NCBI GenBank assembly: GCA_002070265.1
Contig: MWCX01000092.1
Coordinates: 1-32,433, forward strand
Source of the DNA: Bacteroidetes bacterium ADurb.Bin174
GTDB lineage: Bacteria; Bacteroidota; Bacteroidia; Bacteroidales; Paludibacteraceae
Direction of reading: 5' to 3'
Length of the DNA stretch: 32,433 bases
Part shown: positions 15,893 through 27,581 of the stretch, piece after piece
How positions within the stretch are numbered: the stretch's first letter is position 1
Layout: every line of letters starts with the position of its first letter
Position numbers and translations under genes: made by a program
The notes under the pieces: generated by a model
Told to the model about the DNA's origin: nothing
The model's database searches: none
What the model saw: only the letters and a program-made list of their open reading frames with translations

Positions 15893-17716
15893 TTAAAATC
15901 TACTCTTAATCTCCTCTTCCGTCCAAATAGCCATAATCTTTTTCCCGTCAGGGGTATGGTTGTGAATCGGACAAGCAAACAATCGCTCCACCAGCTCTGT
16001 CATGGCTTCTTTTTCCAGCACCTGTCCGGCATGGATGGCTGCCGACTCAGCCAGGGATAAAGCAATTTGTTCGTGAATGACAGCCACAACATCTCCCGTA
16101 GCATGCTTCACCCGGTCGATGATATCGTTTAACAAAGTAACTGTTGAAGATGCCGATTGCAACTGAGCAGGTATGCCTGTCACCTGATATAGATACTTAT
16201 CCCCATCCTCAGAAGCAAACTCAAATCCTACATACCTCAATTCCGATTTTATTTGCTCAAAAAACAAATAATCATCCGGCATCAGTTGTAAACTTTCAGG
16301 AAAAAGAAGTTGCTGAGACATGCCTCTCTTATGCTGAATTTCTTTCATGAACTGATCAAACAAAACACGTATGTGGGCATTCCTTTGATCTATCATCAAC
16401 ATGCCTGATTTTACAGAAGTGATGATATACCTATTCTTTAACTGAAAAAAATGACCGCTGTTTTCATAGGCATCTTCAAATTTTGATTCAAATATTGGAG
16501 CAGTATCATGTTGTCCGCTCATGACCTCTTGATTCTTTTTTTCTCCTTCAAAATCTTTATACAAATCATTCCAGTCAATAGAAGGACGTTTGTAAGCAGT
16601 ATTTCCAAACGGATTATACGCAGGATTGAAAGATGTCTTAGGCTGAACAATCTCTTTGTCAGACCTAAGAACCGGAATATCAGGCACTCCTTCCCTATCA
16701 AAATCTATAGAAGGTATGATGTTGAATTTACCCAAAGCCTCTTTGACGGTAGCCGATAAAATTGACCAGATTGCCTGCTCATTCTCAAATTTAATTTCAG
16801 TTTTTGTCGGATGAATATTGATGTCTATCGTTTGAGGATCTGCCTCGAAAAATATGAAGAACGAAGGACTTTCGGTCGGCTGTATCAACTGATCATACGC
16901 TGTCAACACAGCTTTATAAAAATATGGATGACGCATGAACCTGCCGTTTACAAAGAAATATTGATGTGACTGCTTCTGTGCATACTCCGGCTTGCCTATA
17001 AAACCTTTGATATTGACTAAATTGGTCTCCGTTTCAATACTCAAGAGTTGCTGATTCATTTTTTTCTTTGTACTGCCAAAAATATGTTCAATTCTAAGCT
17101 TAGTATTCGATACGGGCAAATTGAAAATCTCTTCATCCTGATCATAAAATAAAAACTCAACATCAGGATATACCAATGCGATGCGATAAAATTCTTGCAA
17201 AAGATGGTTTTTTTCGACATTATCGCTTTTTAAAAACCGTCGGCGGGCAGGGACATTGAAAAACAGATTTTTAACAAGCATGGACGTGCCCTTGTCACAT
17301 TGAACAGTTTCCTGCTTAAACACACGATTTCCGGCAATTTCGATAAAGGTTCCCAATTCATCTTCTTCTCTTCGGGTACGCATTTCGACTTGAGCTACCG
17401 ATGCTATGGAAGCAAGTGCTTCTCCCCTAAAACCCATGGTACGGATTGAAAATAAATCTTGTGCTTCCTTGATTTTTGAAGTAGCATGACGTTCGAAAGC
17501 CATGCGGGCATCCGTTGCGCTCATCCCCTTTCCGTTGTCGGTAACTTGCACCAAGGTTCGGCCTGCATCTGCAATAACCACTTTAATGATGGTGGCATCG
17601 GCATCAATAGCATTCTCAACCAATTCTTTCAGAATCGATGCCGGGCGCTGAATAACTTCTCCGGCAGCTATCTGATTGGCAACTGCATCAGGTAATAAAT
17701 GAATTACGTCACTCAT
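15893..17716 (-). CDS. mutL: DNA mismatch repair protein MutL
   Basis: Couples mismatch recognition by MutS to strand removal. The GHKL ATPase domain is complete: QIAAGEVIQRP, the catalytic ELVENAIDADAT, the DNGKGM lid region, and RHATSKI with FRGEALASIASVA. A transducer domain follows (about 210-330), then a linker and a C-terminal dimerisation domain. The C-terminal domain has DQRNAHIRVLFD at 443-454, where endonuclease-type MutL proteins carry DQHAxxExxxxE. The last part reads FACPIHNHTPDGK rather than CPHGRP, so the canonical metal-binding nuclease site is not evident. The length of 607 aa is normal. The next minus-strand gene upstream, encoding a small membrane protein, ends 12 bp before this start. 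Confidence 0.96.
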   Translation of the reverse strand: MSDVIHLLPDAVANQIAAGEVIQRPASILKELVENAIDADATIIKVVIADAGRTLVQVTDNGKGMSATDARMAFERHATSKIKEAQDLFSIRTMGFRGEALASIASVAQVEMRTRREEDELGTFIEIAGNRVFKQETVQCDKGTSMLVKNLFFNVPARRRFLKSDNVEKNHLLQEFYRIALVYPDVEFLFYDQDEEIFNLPVSNTKLRIEHIFGSTKKKMNQQLLSIETETNLVNIKGFIGKPEYAQKQSHQYFFVNGRFMRHPYFYKAVLTAYDQLIQPTESPSFFIFFEADPQTIDINIHPTKTEIKFENEQAIWSILSATVKEALGKFNIIPSIDFDREGVPDIPVLRSDKEIVQPKTSFNPAYNPFGNTAYKRPSIDWNDLYKDFEGEKKNQEVMSGQHDTAPIFESKFEDAYENSGHFFQLKNRYIITSVKSGMLMIDQRNAHIRVLFDQFMKEIQHKRGMSQQLLFPESLQLMPDDYLFFEQIKSELRYVGFEFASEDGDKYLYQVTGIPAQLQSASSTVTLLNDIIDRVKHATGDVVAVIHEQIALSLAESAAIHAGQVLEKEAMTELVERLFACPIHNHTPDGKKIMAIWTEEEIKSRF

Positions 17717-17728
17717 GAATCGGCAAAA

Positions 17729-18016
17729 TTATTTCATTAAGAAATAAGCTATGGCAAACAATATAATAAGGATGATTAACAAGCGGAAATTTGACTCACG
17801 CGCTCTTTTGCGTGCAGAATGCCTTTCTTTTTCAGCAATCTCTCTGAATATACCGCGCCTCAAAATTTGAGGTTCATATTCACCTTTATTTCCTTCAGTA
17901 GATTTATTAGCTTGTTCCATGCGCTTTCTACGTTCTTCCTGAGCTTCCTTCTTCGGATCGTAATAAATCGGCTTGTATTTATAAACCGACGGCTTATGTA
18001 ACTTAAAAAAACTCAT
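17729..18016 (-). CDS. Small membrane-anchored protein of unknown function
   Basis: 95 residues that I do not assign to a named family. The N-terminal three quarters is strongly charged and soluble (KPIYYDPKKEAQEERRKRM, EIAEKERHSARKRARES). The C-terminus is a single hydrophobic helix, LLIILIILFAIAYFLMK, suggesting a tail-anchored inner-membrane protein with its basic part in the cytoplasm. It sits between the guanylyltransferase gene (36 bp upstream) and mutL (12 bp downstream), all on one strand. Unusually for this phylum, a full AGGAGG lies 7 bases before the ATG (18024-18029), which fixes the start and suggests high or regulated translation. It is probably a conserved Bacteroidota protein of unknown role. 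Confidence 0.75.
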   Translation of the reverse strand: MSFFKLHKPSVYKYKPIYYDPKKEAQEERRKRMEQANKSTEGNKGEYEPQILRRGIFREIAEKERHSARKRARESNFRLLIILIILFAIAYFLMK

Positions 18017-18023
18017 AACTGCT

Positions 18024-18029
18024 CCTCCT
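18024..18029 (-). promoter_or_regulatory. Strong Shine-Dalgarno sequence for the 95-aa protein
   Basis: AGGAGG on the minus strand, 7 bases ahead of the ATG at 18016. Most genes in the window have no such site, so this one stands out. Confidence 0.7.
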
Positions 18030-18052
18030 AATTATTAATCACTAACCACTAA

Positions 18053-19126
18053 TCACACGAATTCCCCATCAAAAGTCAACACAACATCATTGACAAATTG
18101 ACGAATTTTTGCCTCCTCATCCTTTTTACAAATCAGTAATACATTATCAGACTCAGCCACCAAATACCCTGACAGACCATCTATCACAGCTAACTTTCCC
18201 TGTGGTAATGCAACGATATTTTCCTTGCTATTGTAAAAGAGGATTTTAGATTTTAAATTGACATTTTGATTTTCATCTTTTTCAGACATTTCATACAAGG
18301 AACCCCATGTTCCGAGATCTGTCCAGCCTATATCCGCACAAAGCACAAATACATTTCCGGCTTTCTCCATGATTCCGTAATCAATCGATATATTTGTACA
18401 TGTTGAATAAATTTCATTGATGTAAGCCTGCTCTTTCTCAGTATTGTAGAACGGTGCTCCCTGGGCAAATTTAGAAGCTATATCCGGTAACAAAGTATTG
18501 AACGCCTTTAGAATGGTATTTAAATTCCACAGGAAAATACCGGAATTCCAATAGAACTCACCGGTTTCAAAGAATACTTTTGCCAATTCCAAATTAGGTT
18601 TTTCAGTAAATGTCTTTACTTTATGAAAGTCACCTTCTGTTTCTTCAATTTGAATGTAGCCATAACCGGTTTCCGGTCGGCTCGGCTTGATGCCTAAAGT
18701 CAAAAGCGAATCGTTGTTTTGAACAAAATCCAACCCTTTTAAAAGAATATTTCTAAACTCATTTTCTTTCAAAATCAAGTGATCAGAAGGTGCTACCACA
18801 ATATTAGCGGTATCAGAGATGGCTTTGATGCGGCTGATTGCATAAGCTATGCACGGGGCCGTATTTCTGCGATGAGGCTCCAGCAGCACCTGATTTTCTT
18901 GAATCTCAGGCAATTGCTGTAAAATCGTATCTTTATAAATTAAATTGGATACAACAAGAATATTTTCAGGGGGTATAACTGCACGAAACCTATCGTAGGT
19001 CATCTGCAAAAGCGAACGACCGGTACCGAAAAAATCCAAAAACTGTTTGGGAGTATTGGTTCTGCTGATTGGCCAAAAGCGACTTCCTACACCTCCGGCC
19101 ATAATAACGCAATAATTCTGATTCAT
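18053..19126 (-). CDS. manC: Mannose-1-phosphate guanylyltransferase
   Basis: Makes GDP-mannose from mannose-1-phosphate and GTP, the precursor for mannose and GDP-fucose in surface polysaccharides and glycoproteins. The nucleotidyltransferase signature is at the N-terminus: MAGGVGSRFWPISRTNTPKQF (about 9-29). Further conserved pieces are VAPSDHLI, FTEKPN and EFYWNSGIFLWN, followed by DIGWTDLGTWGSLYE. The 357 residues correspond to the transferase domain plus a short beta-helix tail; the C-terminal phosphomannose isomerase domain of bifunctional ManC/AlgA proteins is absent. It begins a minus-strand set with the small membrane protein and mutL. The upstream 206-bp gap holds the rpoC terminator and a dyad. 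Confidence 0.92.
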   Translation of the reverse strand: MNQNYCVIMAGGVGSRFWPISRTNTPKQFLDFFGTGRSLLQMTYDRFRAVIPPENILVVSNLIYKDTILQQLPEIQENQVLLEPHRRNTAPCIAYAISRIKAISDTANIVVAPSDHLILKENEFRNILLKGLDFVQNNDSLLTLGIKPSRPETGYGYIQIEETEGDFHKVKTFTEKPNLELAKVFFETGEFYWNSGIFLWNLNTILKAFNTLLPDIASKFAQGAPFYNTEKEQAYINEIYSTCTNISIDYGIMEKAGNVFVLCADIGWTDLGTWGSLYEMSEKDENQNVNLKSKILFYNSKENIVALPQGKLAVIDGLSGYLVAESDNVLLICKKDEEAKIRQFVNDVVLTFDGEFV

Positions 19127-19219
19127 AAGGTATTGATTAGGATATATTGTTTCGATTTCTATATTTTTTTGACAGCACTAAGATACAGAGATTATTTTAT
19201 TGGTGCAAAAATGTACTTG

Positions 19220-19244
19220 TTTACAGAAGTCAATTGTCTGTAAA
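19220..19244. repeat. Inverted repeat TTTACAGA-N9-TCTGTAAA upstream of manC
   Basis: A perfect 8-bp dyad (19220-19227 and 19237-19244) about 95-120 bases before the manC start, in the spacer after the rpoC terminator. There is no T-run next to it, so it is more like an operator than a terminator. Its role is not known. Confidence 0.5.
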
Positions 19245-19270
19245 AATCTATAAGTGAAACCAACTTACAT

Positions 19271-19311
19271 CAAACAAAAGCGGGTTAGTACATTACATCA
19301 TACCAACCCGC
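19271..19311 (-). terminator. Terminator of the rpoBC transcript
   Basis: On the minus strand, GCGGGTTGGTA (19311-19301) pairs with TACTAACCCGC (19290-19280) around a 10-base loop, with one mismatch, and is followed by CTTTTGTTTG. It lies 21 bases after the rpoC stop. Confidence 0.8.
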
Positions 19312-19332
19312 ATACACTTTTAAAATCTAAAA

Positions 19333-22300
19333 TCAATCTTCATTAGCTTCTTCAATATCTAAAACATTTCTTCTGGCATCTGCCCTTTTATCGTATTCAT
19401 CTTTTGAATACACGACAATTTTTTCGAACTCTCTTTGACCTGTTCCCGCAGGAATAAGATGTCCGCAGATAACGTTTTCTTTCAGACCTTCCAGGTAATC
19501 TACCTTTCCGTTGATAGCTGCATCGTTCAGCACCTTAGTGGTTTCCTGGAACGAAGCGGCAGACATAAAACTGCTTGTTTGCAGTGCTGCCCGGGTAATA
19601 CCCTGCAAAATCTGGTTGGAAGTTGCAGGAACGGCATCACGTGTTTCAACCAGGCGAAGGTCGCGACGTTTAAGGGCGCTATTTTCATCACGCAACTTAC
19701 GTGGGGTAATAATTTGTCCCGCCTTTAAAGTAGGAGAATCTCCCGGATCCACAATTACCTTTTTACCCCAAATGCGATCGTTCTCTTCCATGAACTCCTC
19801 TTTATCAACAACTTGTTTTTCAAGAAAACGTGTATCACCCTGGTCAACAATTTCAACTTTACGCATCATCTGACGTACTATAACCTCAAAGTGCTTATCA
19901 TTGATTTTCACACCTTGTCCACGATAAACATCCTGAACTTCGTTTACAATATAATCTTGTACTTCGGTCGGACCTTTAATCAACAAAATATCGGCAGGCG
20001 TGATGGCACCATCAGAAAGCGGAGTGCCGGCACGAACGAAATCATTCTCTTGCACAAGAATTTGCTTCGAAAGCGGAATCATGTATTTTTTCACTTCTCC
20101 CGATTTCGTAGTAACGCTCAGTTCACGATTACCGCGTTTAATCTTACCAAAACTCACCTCTCCGTCAATTTCAGCAACCACCGCCGGATTCGACGGGTTA
20201 CGAGCCTCAAACAATTCAGTTACCCGCGGAAGACCACCGGTAATATCACCGGCTTTACCAACAGCGCGAGGTATCTTCACCAGCATCTGTCCCGCTTTGA
20301 TGGAATCACCGTCATTAAGCACAAGGTGGGCGCCAACAGGCAAGTTGTAAGTTCTGATTATTTCACCCTTTTTATCTAATATATTGGCACTGGGCACCTT
20401 ACTACGGTCTTTCGTCTCTACAATGATTTTCTCACGCAAACCTGTTGTCTCATCAACTTCAGTTTTAAACGTAATATTTTCGATTACATCTTCAAATTCA
20501 ATCACACCATCATTTTCAGAAATAATGACTGCATTAAAGGGGTCCCACTCACAAACCACTTGTCCCTTTTCACCTAAGTCCCCATGTTTCACATAGAGTT
20601 TTGATCCATAAGGTATATTCTGAGTTGTAAGCGTAATACCTGTATTCACATCAATCACACGCATCTCAGCCAAACGGCTTACCACTACATGGTATTGACT
20701 GCCGGATGCATCTTTAACGGTTACGGTGCGCAATTCGTCAAATTCCATCCTACAATTGTATTTCAGCGTAATTTTCGACTCAGAAGCGATGTTGGACGCA
20801 ATACCACCCACGTGGAAAGTACGCAGTGTGAGCTGTGTACCCGGTTCACCGATAGACTGTGCGGCAATCACACCCACAGCTTCTCCTTTGTGTACCATTT
20901 TTCCGGTAGCTAAATTTCTACCGTAACACTTTGCACAAACACCTTTCTTAGCTTCACAAGTAAGTACTGATCTGATTTCTACCCTTTCAATCGGGGAGTT
21001 CTCAATCGCTTCTACCAATGACTCAGTAATTTGTTGTCCGGCTTCCACCATGATTTCCCCCGTATGTGGATGATAGATATCATGAACGGAAACACGCCCT
21101 AATATTCTTTCATACAAGGATACTTTAACTTCCTCATTCTTTTTCATCTCAACAGCCACTAATCCGCGTAAAGTACCACAGTCTTCTTCAGTGACAACTA
21201 CATCCTGTGAAACGTCAACCAAACGACGGGTCAGATAACCGGCATCAGCAGTTTTTAACGCCGTATCCGCCAAACCTTTACGTGCACCGTGAGTTGAAAT
21301 AAAATATTCCAACACTGACAAGCCTTCTTTAAAGTTAGAAAGAATCGGATTTTCAATAGTTTGACCACCTTCGGTTGTTGATTTTTGTGGTTTCGCCATC
21401 AATCCACGCATACCGGAAAGCTGACTGATCTGTAAGGCATTACCACGAGCACCTGAGTCAATCATCATGAATACAGAGTTAAAGCCCTGATCATCATTAG
21501 CCAAACGATTGATTAAAACATTTGACAGTTTGGAATTTGCTCGGATCCAGGTATCGATAATCTGGTTGTAGCGTTCGTTTGTAGTGATGAATCCGTTGTT
21601 ATACAGATTCATAATATCTTCTACTTCCACATTCGCATCTTTGATGATTTGCTTCTTTTCATCCGGAATGATCACGTCATCCAAATTAAAGGACAAGCCT
21701 CCTTTGAATGCCATATCGAAACCCAAATCTTTAATTTCGTCAAGGAATTGAGCAGTACGTGAAACACCGCAAACATCTATTACTTTACCGATGATGTCCC
21801 TCAAAGACTTCCTGGAAAGGAGTTGATTGACAAATCCAACTTCTTCCGGAATAGATTTATTAAATAAGATACGACCTACCGTGGTATCTATAATCTTTCT
21901 TTTCTTTTTTCCTTCGGCGCTCTTTTCAGTGATGCGTACTTTGATTTTCGCATGCAAATCAACTTTGCCTTCATTATACGCAATCTCAGCTTCTTCAGGA
22001 GAATAAAATGTCAAACCTTCACCTTTCACACCATCCCTAGGCTTGGTAATATAATATAAGCCCAATACCATGTCCTGAGAAGGTACGGTAATAGAAGCAC
22101 CATTGGCAGGGTTCAGAATATTGTGCGATGCAAGCATGAGCAGTTGAGCTTCTAAAATTGCATTGTTGCCCAAAGGCAAATGCACAGCCATCTGGTCACC
22201 ATCGAAGTCGGCATTAAATGCAGTACATGCCAAGGGGTGCAATTGAATGGCTTGACCCTCAATCATTTTAGGTTGGAAAGCCTGGATACCAAGTCGGTGC

Positions 22301-23625
22301 AATGTAGGAGCACGGTTCAGTAACACAGGATGACCTTTCATCACATATTCCAGGATATCCCAGATAACAGGATCCTTGCGGTCGATGATTTTTTTCGCCG
22401 ATTTAACCGTTTTGACGATTCCGCGTTCAATCAATTTGCGGATTACAAAAGGTTTGTAAAGCTCAGCCGCCATGTCTTTTGGAATACCACATTCGTGCAT
22501 TTTCAATTCCGGTCCGACTACAATAACCGAACGCGCCGAATAGTCAACACGCTTACCCAATAAATTCTGACGGAAACGTCCCTGCTTACCCTTTAGTGAA
22601 TCAGAAAGAGATTTCAACGGACGATTGGCATCTGTTTTAACAGCGCTTGATTTGCGTGAGTTATCGAATAAAGAATCCACAGCTTCCTGAAGCATGCGTT
22701 TCTCATTCCTCAAAATCACTTCCGGTGCTTTAATTTCGATCAATCTTTTCAAGCGATTGTTGCGTATAATCACACGGCGGTATAAATCATTCAAATCGGA
22801 AGTAGCAAAACGACCTCCATCAAGCGGAACCAACGGACGCAATTCGGGTGGAATCACAGGTACCACTTTTATAATCATCCATTCCGGCCTGTTGCGATTT
22901 TTTGATGCACGAAAAGACTCCACAATCTGAAGACGCTTCAAAGCCTCATTCTTACGTTGTTGTGAAGTATCATTGCTTGCTTTATGTCGCAATTCATAAG
23001 ATAATTCATCCAAATCGAGTCTGGCAAGCATATCGTAAATAGCTTCAGCACCCATTTTAGCAATGAATTTATTGGGATCAGTATCTTCAAGCATCTGATT
23101 TTCACGAGGAAGCGCATCTAAGATATCTAAATACTCTTCTTCAGTAATCAATTCATTATCAATGATGTTTTCGCCATTATCGGCAACTCCTGCTTGAATA
23201 ATTACATATTTTTCATAATAAATGATGGAATCCAATTTTTTGGTAGGCATTCCAAGTAAATGTCCAATCTTGTTGGGGAGCGAGCGGAAGTACCAGATAT
23301 GAGCAACGGGAACAACCAGTTGAATATGCCCGACACGCTCACGACGTACCTTTTTCTCCGTTACTTTAACCCCACAACGGTCGCAAACAATTCCCTTATA
23401 GCGAATTCGTTTATATTTTCCACAATGACATTCATAATCCTTGGTAGGTCCGAAAATCCGTTCACAAAACAGCCCATCTCGCTCAGGTTTATAAGTCCGA
23501 TAGTTTATGGTTTCCGGCTTGAGAACCTCTCCGCTGGATAATTTTAAAATCTCTTCGGGAGATGCTAATCCGATAGAAATCTTATTAAAACTTGTCTTTG
23601 CTTTTGTTTCAGTCTTAAGAGCCAT
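19333..23625 (-). CDS. rpoC: DNA-directed RNA polymerase subunit beta-prime
   Basis: Largest RNA polymerase subunit, carrying the active-site magnesium ligands. The zinc ribbon near the N-terminus shows [20 protein letters not shown]. The catalytic motif [12 protein letters not shown] has Asp473, Asp475 and Asp477 in this numbering. The second zinc site is seen in [19 protein letters not shown]. The trigger-loop region is [26 protein letters not shown]. An extended frame back to TTG at 23658 would add 11 residues unlike other RpoC N-termini; ATG at 23625 ([10 protein letters not shown]) is preferred, giving 1430 aa, usual for Bacteroidota. It is separated from rpoB by about 100 bp with no terminator and is the last gene of the cluster. 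Confidence 0.98.
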   Translation of the reverse strand: MALKTETKAKTSFNKISIGLASPEEILKLSSGEVLKPETINYRTYKPERDGLFCERIFGPTKDYECHCGKYKRIRYKGIVCDRCGVKVTEKKVRRERVGHIQLVVPVAHIWYFRSLPNKIGHLLGMPTKKLDSIIYYEKYVIIQAGVADNGENIIDNELITEEEYLDILDALPRENQMLEDTDPNKFIAKMGAEAIYDMLARLDLDELSYELRHKASNDTSQQRKNEALKRLQIVESFRASKNRNRPEWMIIKVVPVIPPELRPLVPLDGGRFATSDLNDLYRRVIIRNNRLKRLIEIKAPEVILRNEKRMLQEAVDSLFDNSRKSSAVKTDANRPLKSLSDSLKGKQGRFRQNLLGKRVDYSARSVIVVGPELKMHECGIPKDMAAELYKPFVIRKLIERGIVKTVKSAKKIIDRKDPVIWDILEYVMKGHPVLLNRAPTLHRLGIQAFQPKMIEGQAIQLHPLACTAFNADFDGDQMAVHLPLGNNAILEAQLLMLASHNILNPANGASITVPSQDMVLGLYYITKPRDGVKGEGLTFYSPEEAEIAYNEGKVDLHAKIKVRITEKSAEGKKKRKIIDTTVGRILFNKSIPEEVGFVNQLLSRKSLRDIIGKVIDVCGVSRTAQFLDEIKDLGFDMAFKGGLSFNLDDVIIPDEKKQIIKDANVEVEDIMNLYNNGFITTNERYNQIIDTWIRANSKLSNVLINRLANDDQGFNSVFMMIDSGARGNALQISQLSGMRGLMAKPQKSTTEGGQTIENPILSNFKEGLSVLEYFISTHGARKGLADTALKTADAGYLTRRLVDVSQDVVVTEEDCGTLRGLVAVEMKKNEEVKVSLYERILGRVSVHDIYHPHTGEIMVEAGQQITESLVEAIENSPIERVEIRSVLTCEAKKGVCAKCYGRNLATGKMVHKGEAVGVIAAQSIGEPGTQLTLRTFHVGGIASNIASESKITLKYNCRMEFDELRTVTVKDASGSQYHVVVSRLAEMRVIDVNTGITLTTQNIPYGSKLYVKHGDLGEKGQVVCEWDPFNAVIISENDGVIEFEDVIENITFKTEVDETTGLREKIIVETKDRSKVPSANILDKKGEIIRTYNLPVGAHLVLNDGDSIKAGQMLVKIPRAVGKAGDITGGLPRVTELFEARNPSNPAVVAEIDGEVSFGKIKRGNRELSVTTKSGEVKKYMIPLSKQILVQENDFVRAGTPLSDGAITPADILLIKGPTEVQDYIVNEVQDVYRGQGVKINDKHFEVIVRQMMRKVEIVDQGDTRFLEKQVVDKEEFMEENDRIWGKKVIVDPGDSPTLKAGQIITPRKLRDENSALKRRDLRLVETRDAVPATSNQILQGITRAALQTSSFMSAASFQETTKVLNDAAINGKVDYLEGLKENVICGHLIPAGTGQREFEKIVVYSKDEYDKRADARRNVLDIEEANED

Positions 23626-23727
23626 AAATTTTTTATTTACTATATAATAAATTGACAACCGACAATTTATAGGAAATCTTAAAAAGTTACCTTTTATCCC
23701 TTCTATTAAGAAGAGTTAGCGGAGGTA

Positions 23728-26700
23728 TTACTCTAAATTGATACTCAGACCCAAACCTCTCAACTCATGCAGTAACACATTGAGTGATTCGGGTATTCCG
23801 GGTGCAGGCATATTATCTCCTTTCACAATTGCTTCATACGTACGGGCACGTCCAACAACATCGTCCGACTTAACGGTAAGAATTTCCTGCAAAATATGAG
23901 CTGCTCCAAATGCTTCAAGTGCCCACACCTCCATCTCTCCAAAACGTTGTCCGCCAAACTGCGCTTTACCGCCCAACGGTTGTTGTGTAATCAGAGAGTA
24001 TGGTCCGATGGAACGGGCATGCATCTTATCCTCAACCATATGACCTAATTTCATCATATAAATAACACCTACGGTGGCAGGCTGGTCAAATCGTTCTCCG
24101 GTACCGCCATCATACAGATATGTTTTTCCATATTGAGGTACACCGGCTTTTTCTGTCCATTTGTTTAAATCCTCCATCGTCGCACCATCAAAAATTGGTG
24201 TTGCAAAACGCATGTTCAACTCTTTTCCTGCCCAACCGAGCACTGTTTCGAAAATCTGCCCAATGTTCATACGTGAAGGTACGCCGAGTGGATTCAGTAC
24301 AATATCAACTGCTGTTCCGTCTTCCAGGAAGGGCATATCTTCCTGACGAACAATGCGGGATACAATCCCTTTATTACCGTGACGTCCGGCCATTTTATCA
24401 CCTACACAAATTTTACGTTTTTTGGCAATATATACCTTAGCCACCTGAACAATACCTGTGGGCAACTCATCACCAATCGTAATGTTGAATTTTTGACGCT
24501 TAATCTGAGCATCTAATTCTTTGTATTTTTTCAGACAATTCAGAATAACTTGTCTGATCAACTCGTTGGTATGTGCATCCTGCGTCCATTTGCTCAACTG
24601 AACAGTTGAAAAATCAATGTCGCGCAATCTTTCTTCAGTAAACTTACTGTTTTTCGTAATTAAGTCCGTACCAAGAAAATCTTTGACGCCGGCGGAAAGT
24701 TTATTTTCTGTCAATATCAACAATTTCTCAATCAGGGTATTTCTCAACACTTGTGCTTGTGCTTCAAATTCCTCATCCAAACGAGGCAAGATGGCTTTAT
24801 CAGCCAATTTTGATTTTCTGTTTTTCTGAGCTTTTGAGAACAAGCGTTTTTTGATAACAATACCTGACAGTGAGGGAGTTGCCTTTAAGGATGCATCTTT
24901 AACGTCACCCGCTTTATCACCGAAAATAGCCCTCAACAGTTTTTCTTCCGGAGAAGGATCGGATTCTCCCTTAGGAGTAATTTTACCGATGATGATGTCA
25001 CCCGGTTCAATGGATGCACCAACGCGAACCACACCGTTTTCATCCAAATCCTTGGTTGCTTCCTCACTGACATTTGGAATATCGGCAGTAAATTCTTCCA
25101 CGCCACGTTTAGTTTCCCTTACTTCAAGTAGTTGTTCAACCACATGCACGGAAGTGAAAACATCATCACGTACCAATCTTTCATTAATTACGATGGCATC
25201 TTCAAAATTATAGCCTTTCCAAGGCATGAATGCAACTTTCAAGTTTCTACCTAAGGCAAGTTCACCTTGTTGAGTAGAATAACCTTCTGTAAGAATCATA
25301 CCCGGCTCAACCTTGTCCCCCTTACGAACCAAAGAACGCAAATCAATGGTTGTATTTTGGTTGGTCTTCTGGAATTTCGGTAATTTATATTCTTTAACAG
25401 CAGAATCGAAGCTAATAAACTCCTCTTCTTCCGTTCTTTCATATTTTATCTTGATACATTCGGCATCAACATACTCAACAACACCGTATCCTTCAGCAGT
25501 AATCTGCGTGCGTGAATCACGAATCAACTGTCCTTCAATGCCGGTACCCACAATAGGTGCCTCGGAGCGAAGCAACGGAACAGCCTGGCGCATCATGTTC
25601 GAACCCATCAATGCACGGTTCGCATCATCATGTTCCAAGAAAGGAATCAGTGCGGCTGCAATTGAAGCAATCTGAGATGGTGACACGTCCATTAATTGTA
25701 CTTCACTAGGTGCAACAACCGGGAAGTCTGCTCCAAAACGCGATTTAATGCGTGAACGAACAAAAGTTCCGTCATCATTCAACAAGGCATTACCTTGTGC
25801 AACCACCAGGTCTTCCTCCTCTTCAGCCGTAAAATACTGAATGCCTGCGGGACTCATATCCACAACCGCATCCTTTACCTTGCGATAGGGAGTTTCTATA
25901 AATCCAAGTTCATTAATTTTGGCATAAACGCACAAAGATGAAATCAAACCGATATTCGGTCCTTCCGGTGTTTCAATGGGACACAAGCGACCATAGTGGG
26001 TGTAATGCACGTCACGCACCTCAAAACCGGCACGTTCACGTGACAAACCACCGGGACCTAATGCCGACATACGACGCTTATGAGTAATCTCTGCCAATGG
26101 ATTTTGCTGATCCATAAACTGCGACAAAGCATTGGTTCCGAAGAATGAATTGATAACGGAAGATATACTCTTCGCATTGATCAAATCGATGGGTGTAAAT
26201 ACCTCATTGTCACGTACGTTCATTCTTTCCCGAATGGTTCTTGCCATACGTGCCAATCCGATTCCAAACTGTGTGTACATCTGTTCCCCAACAGTACGAA
26301 CACGACGGTTGCTCAAATGGTCAATATCATCTACTTCTGCTTTAGAGTTGAGTAATTCAACTAAATATTTGATGATTTCGATGATATCTTCTTTCGTCAA
26401 TATCTTTATATCTGGGCTGATAGAAAGATTTAATTTACGATTGATGCGGAATCGTCCTACATCACCCAAATCATACCGCTTTTCAGAGAAGAACAAATTA
26501 TTGATTACTTCGCGTGCGGTAGATTCATCGGCAGGAGCAGCATTACGCAACTGACGATAAATATAGATAACTGCTTCTTTTTCCGAGTTGCTCGGGTCTT
26601 TCTGCAAGGTATTATAGATGATGGCATAATCTGATTGATTAGCATCTTCTTTATGTATAAGTATGGTTTGAGCACCGGACTCAAGGATATCGTCAGCATG

Positions 26701-27540
26701 TTTTGCTTCAAGGATAGTTTCCCTGTCGATAATTACCTCATTACGTTCAATGCTTACTACTTCACCCGTATCTTCATCAACGAAATCTTCAATCCAACTC
26801 TTTAAAACGCGGGCAGCAAGTTTCCGTCCGACTATTTTTTTCAAGTTAGTCTTATTCACTTTAACCTCTTCCGCCAGGTTAAATATTTCTAAGATATCTT
26901 TATCGCTTTCAAACCCGATAGCACGCAGAAGCGTCGTAACGGGCAATTTCTTTTTACGATCGATATATGCATACATCACAGTGTTGATGTCGGTAGCAAA
27001 CTCGATCCATGAGCCGCGGAAAGGAATGATACGTGCCGAATAAAGCTTCGTACCGTTGGCATGTATGCTTTGTCCGAAGAATACACCGGGAGAACGATGC
27101 AACTGAGAAACGATGACCCGTTCAGCTCCGTTGATAATAAAGGTGCCTCTTGGTGTCATGTAGGGAATGGGACCCAAATAAACGTCCTGGATCACCGTGT
27201 CAAAATCCTCGTGATCAGGATCAGTGCAATAAAGTTTCAGTTTTGCTTTGAGGGGAATAGCGTAAGTCAAACCTCTTTCAATACATTCTTCTATACTGTA
27301 CCGTGGAGGATCAACATAGTAGTCAAGGAACTCAAGGATAAAATTGTTACGCGTATCGGCTATAGGGAAGTTTTCCATGAAAACTTGATATAGACCTTCT
27401 GCTTTTCTTTTTTCAGGAGAAGTATCCATCTGAAAAAAGTCATGAAAAGATTTTAATTGAACCTCCAAAAAATCAGGATAATCAAATTGAGTTTTGATGG
27501 AGGCAAAATTGTGTCTTTGATCTTTATTTAATGAAGACAT
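23728..27540 (-). CDS. rpoB: DNA-directed RNA polymerase subunit beta
   Basis: Catalytic subunit that forms the other half of the polymerase active centre. Recognisable parts are the rifampicin-pocket segment [46 protein letters not shown], and the C-terminal switch and clamp region with [15 protein letters not shown] and [19 protein letters not shown]. The sequence ends [11 protein letters not shown]. Rifampicin-contact residues look wild-type by eye (SQFMDQ, HKRR). The frame can be opened at TTG 27546, but ATG at 27540 ([12 protein letters not shown]) is two codons further and preferred, giving 1270 aa, typical for the phylum. A strong hairpin with alternative pairings lies between rplL and this gene. 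Confidence 0.98.
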   Translation of the reverse strand: MSSLNKDQRHNFASIKTQFDYPDFLEVQLKSFHDFFQMDTSPEKRKAEGLYQVFMENFPIADTRNNFILEFLDYYVDPPRYSIEECIERGLTYAIPLKAKLKLYCTDPDHEDFDTVIQDVYLGPIPYMTPRGTFIINGAERVIVSQLHRSPGVFFGQSIHANGTKLYSARIIPFRGSWIEFATDINTVMYAYIDRKKKLPVTTLLRAIGFESDKDILEIFNLAEEVKVNKTNLKKIVGRKLAARVLKSWIEDFVDEDTGEVVSIERNEVIIDRETILEAKHADDILESGAQTILIHKEDANQSDYAIIYNTLQKDPSNSEKEAVIYIYRQLRNAAPADESTAREVINNLFFSEKRYDLGDVGRFRINRKLNLSISPDIKILTKEDIIEIIKYLVELLNSKAEVDDIDHLSNRRVRTVGEQMYTQFGIGLARMARTIRERMNVRDNEVFTPIDLINAKSISSVINSFFGTNALSQFMDQQNPLAEITHKRRMSALGPGGLSRERAGFEVRDVHYTHYGRLCPIETPEGPNIGLISSLCVYAKINELGFIETPYRKVKDAVVDMSPAGIQYFTAEEEEDLVVAQGNALLNDDGTFVRSRIKSRFGADFPVVAPSEVQLMDVSPSQIASIAAALIPFLEHDDANRALMGSNMMRQAVPLLRSEAPIVGTGIEGQLIRDSRTQITAEGYGVVEYVDAECIKIKYERTEEEEFISFDSAVKEYKLPKFQKTNQNTTIDLRSLVRKGDKVEPGMILTEGYSTQQGELALGRNLKVAFMPWKGYNFEDAIVINERLVRDDVFTSVHVVEQLLEVRETKRGVEEFTADIPNVSEEATKDLDENGVVRVGASIEPGDIIIGKITPKGESDPSPEEKLLRAIFGDKAGDVKDASLKATPSLSGIVIKKRLFSKAQKNRKSKLADKAILPRLDEEFEAQAQVLRNTLIEKLLILTENKLSAGVKDFLGTDLITKNSKFTEERLRDIDFSTVQLSKWTQDAHTNELIRQVILNCLKKYKELDAQIKRQKFNITIGDELPTGIVQVAKVYIAKKRKICVGDKMAGRHGNKGIVSRIVRQEDMPFLEDGTAVDIVLNPLGVPSRMNIGQIFETVLGWAGKELNMRFATPIFDGATMEDLNKWTEKAGVPQYGKTYLYDGGTGERFDQPATVGVIYMMKLGHMVEDKMHARSIGPYSLITQQPLGGKAQFGGQRFGEMEVWALEAFGAAHILQEILTVKSDDVVGRARTYEAIVKGDNMPAPGIPESLNVLLHELRGLGLSINLE

Positions 27541-27581
27541 TTTCAAAGAATTAATTGTTGATACGGTGAACTTAACTGTAA

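Noticed and set aside
23626-23658. Longer RpoC from TTG 23658
   Set aside because: The 11 additional residues do not resemble RpoC N-termini and ATG 23625 fits MALK-type starts.
19435-27393. Many plus-strand frames of 60-190 codons opposite rpoB and rpoC
   Set aside because: They mirror the antisense strand of highly conserved genes, lack domains, and have no promoter or spacing logic.
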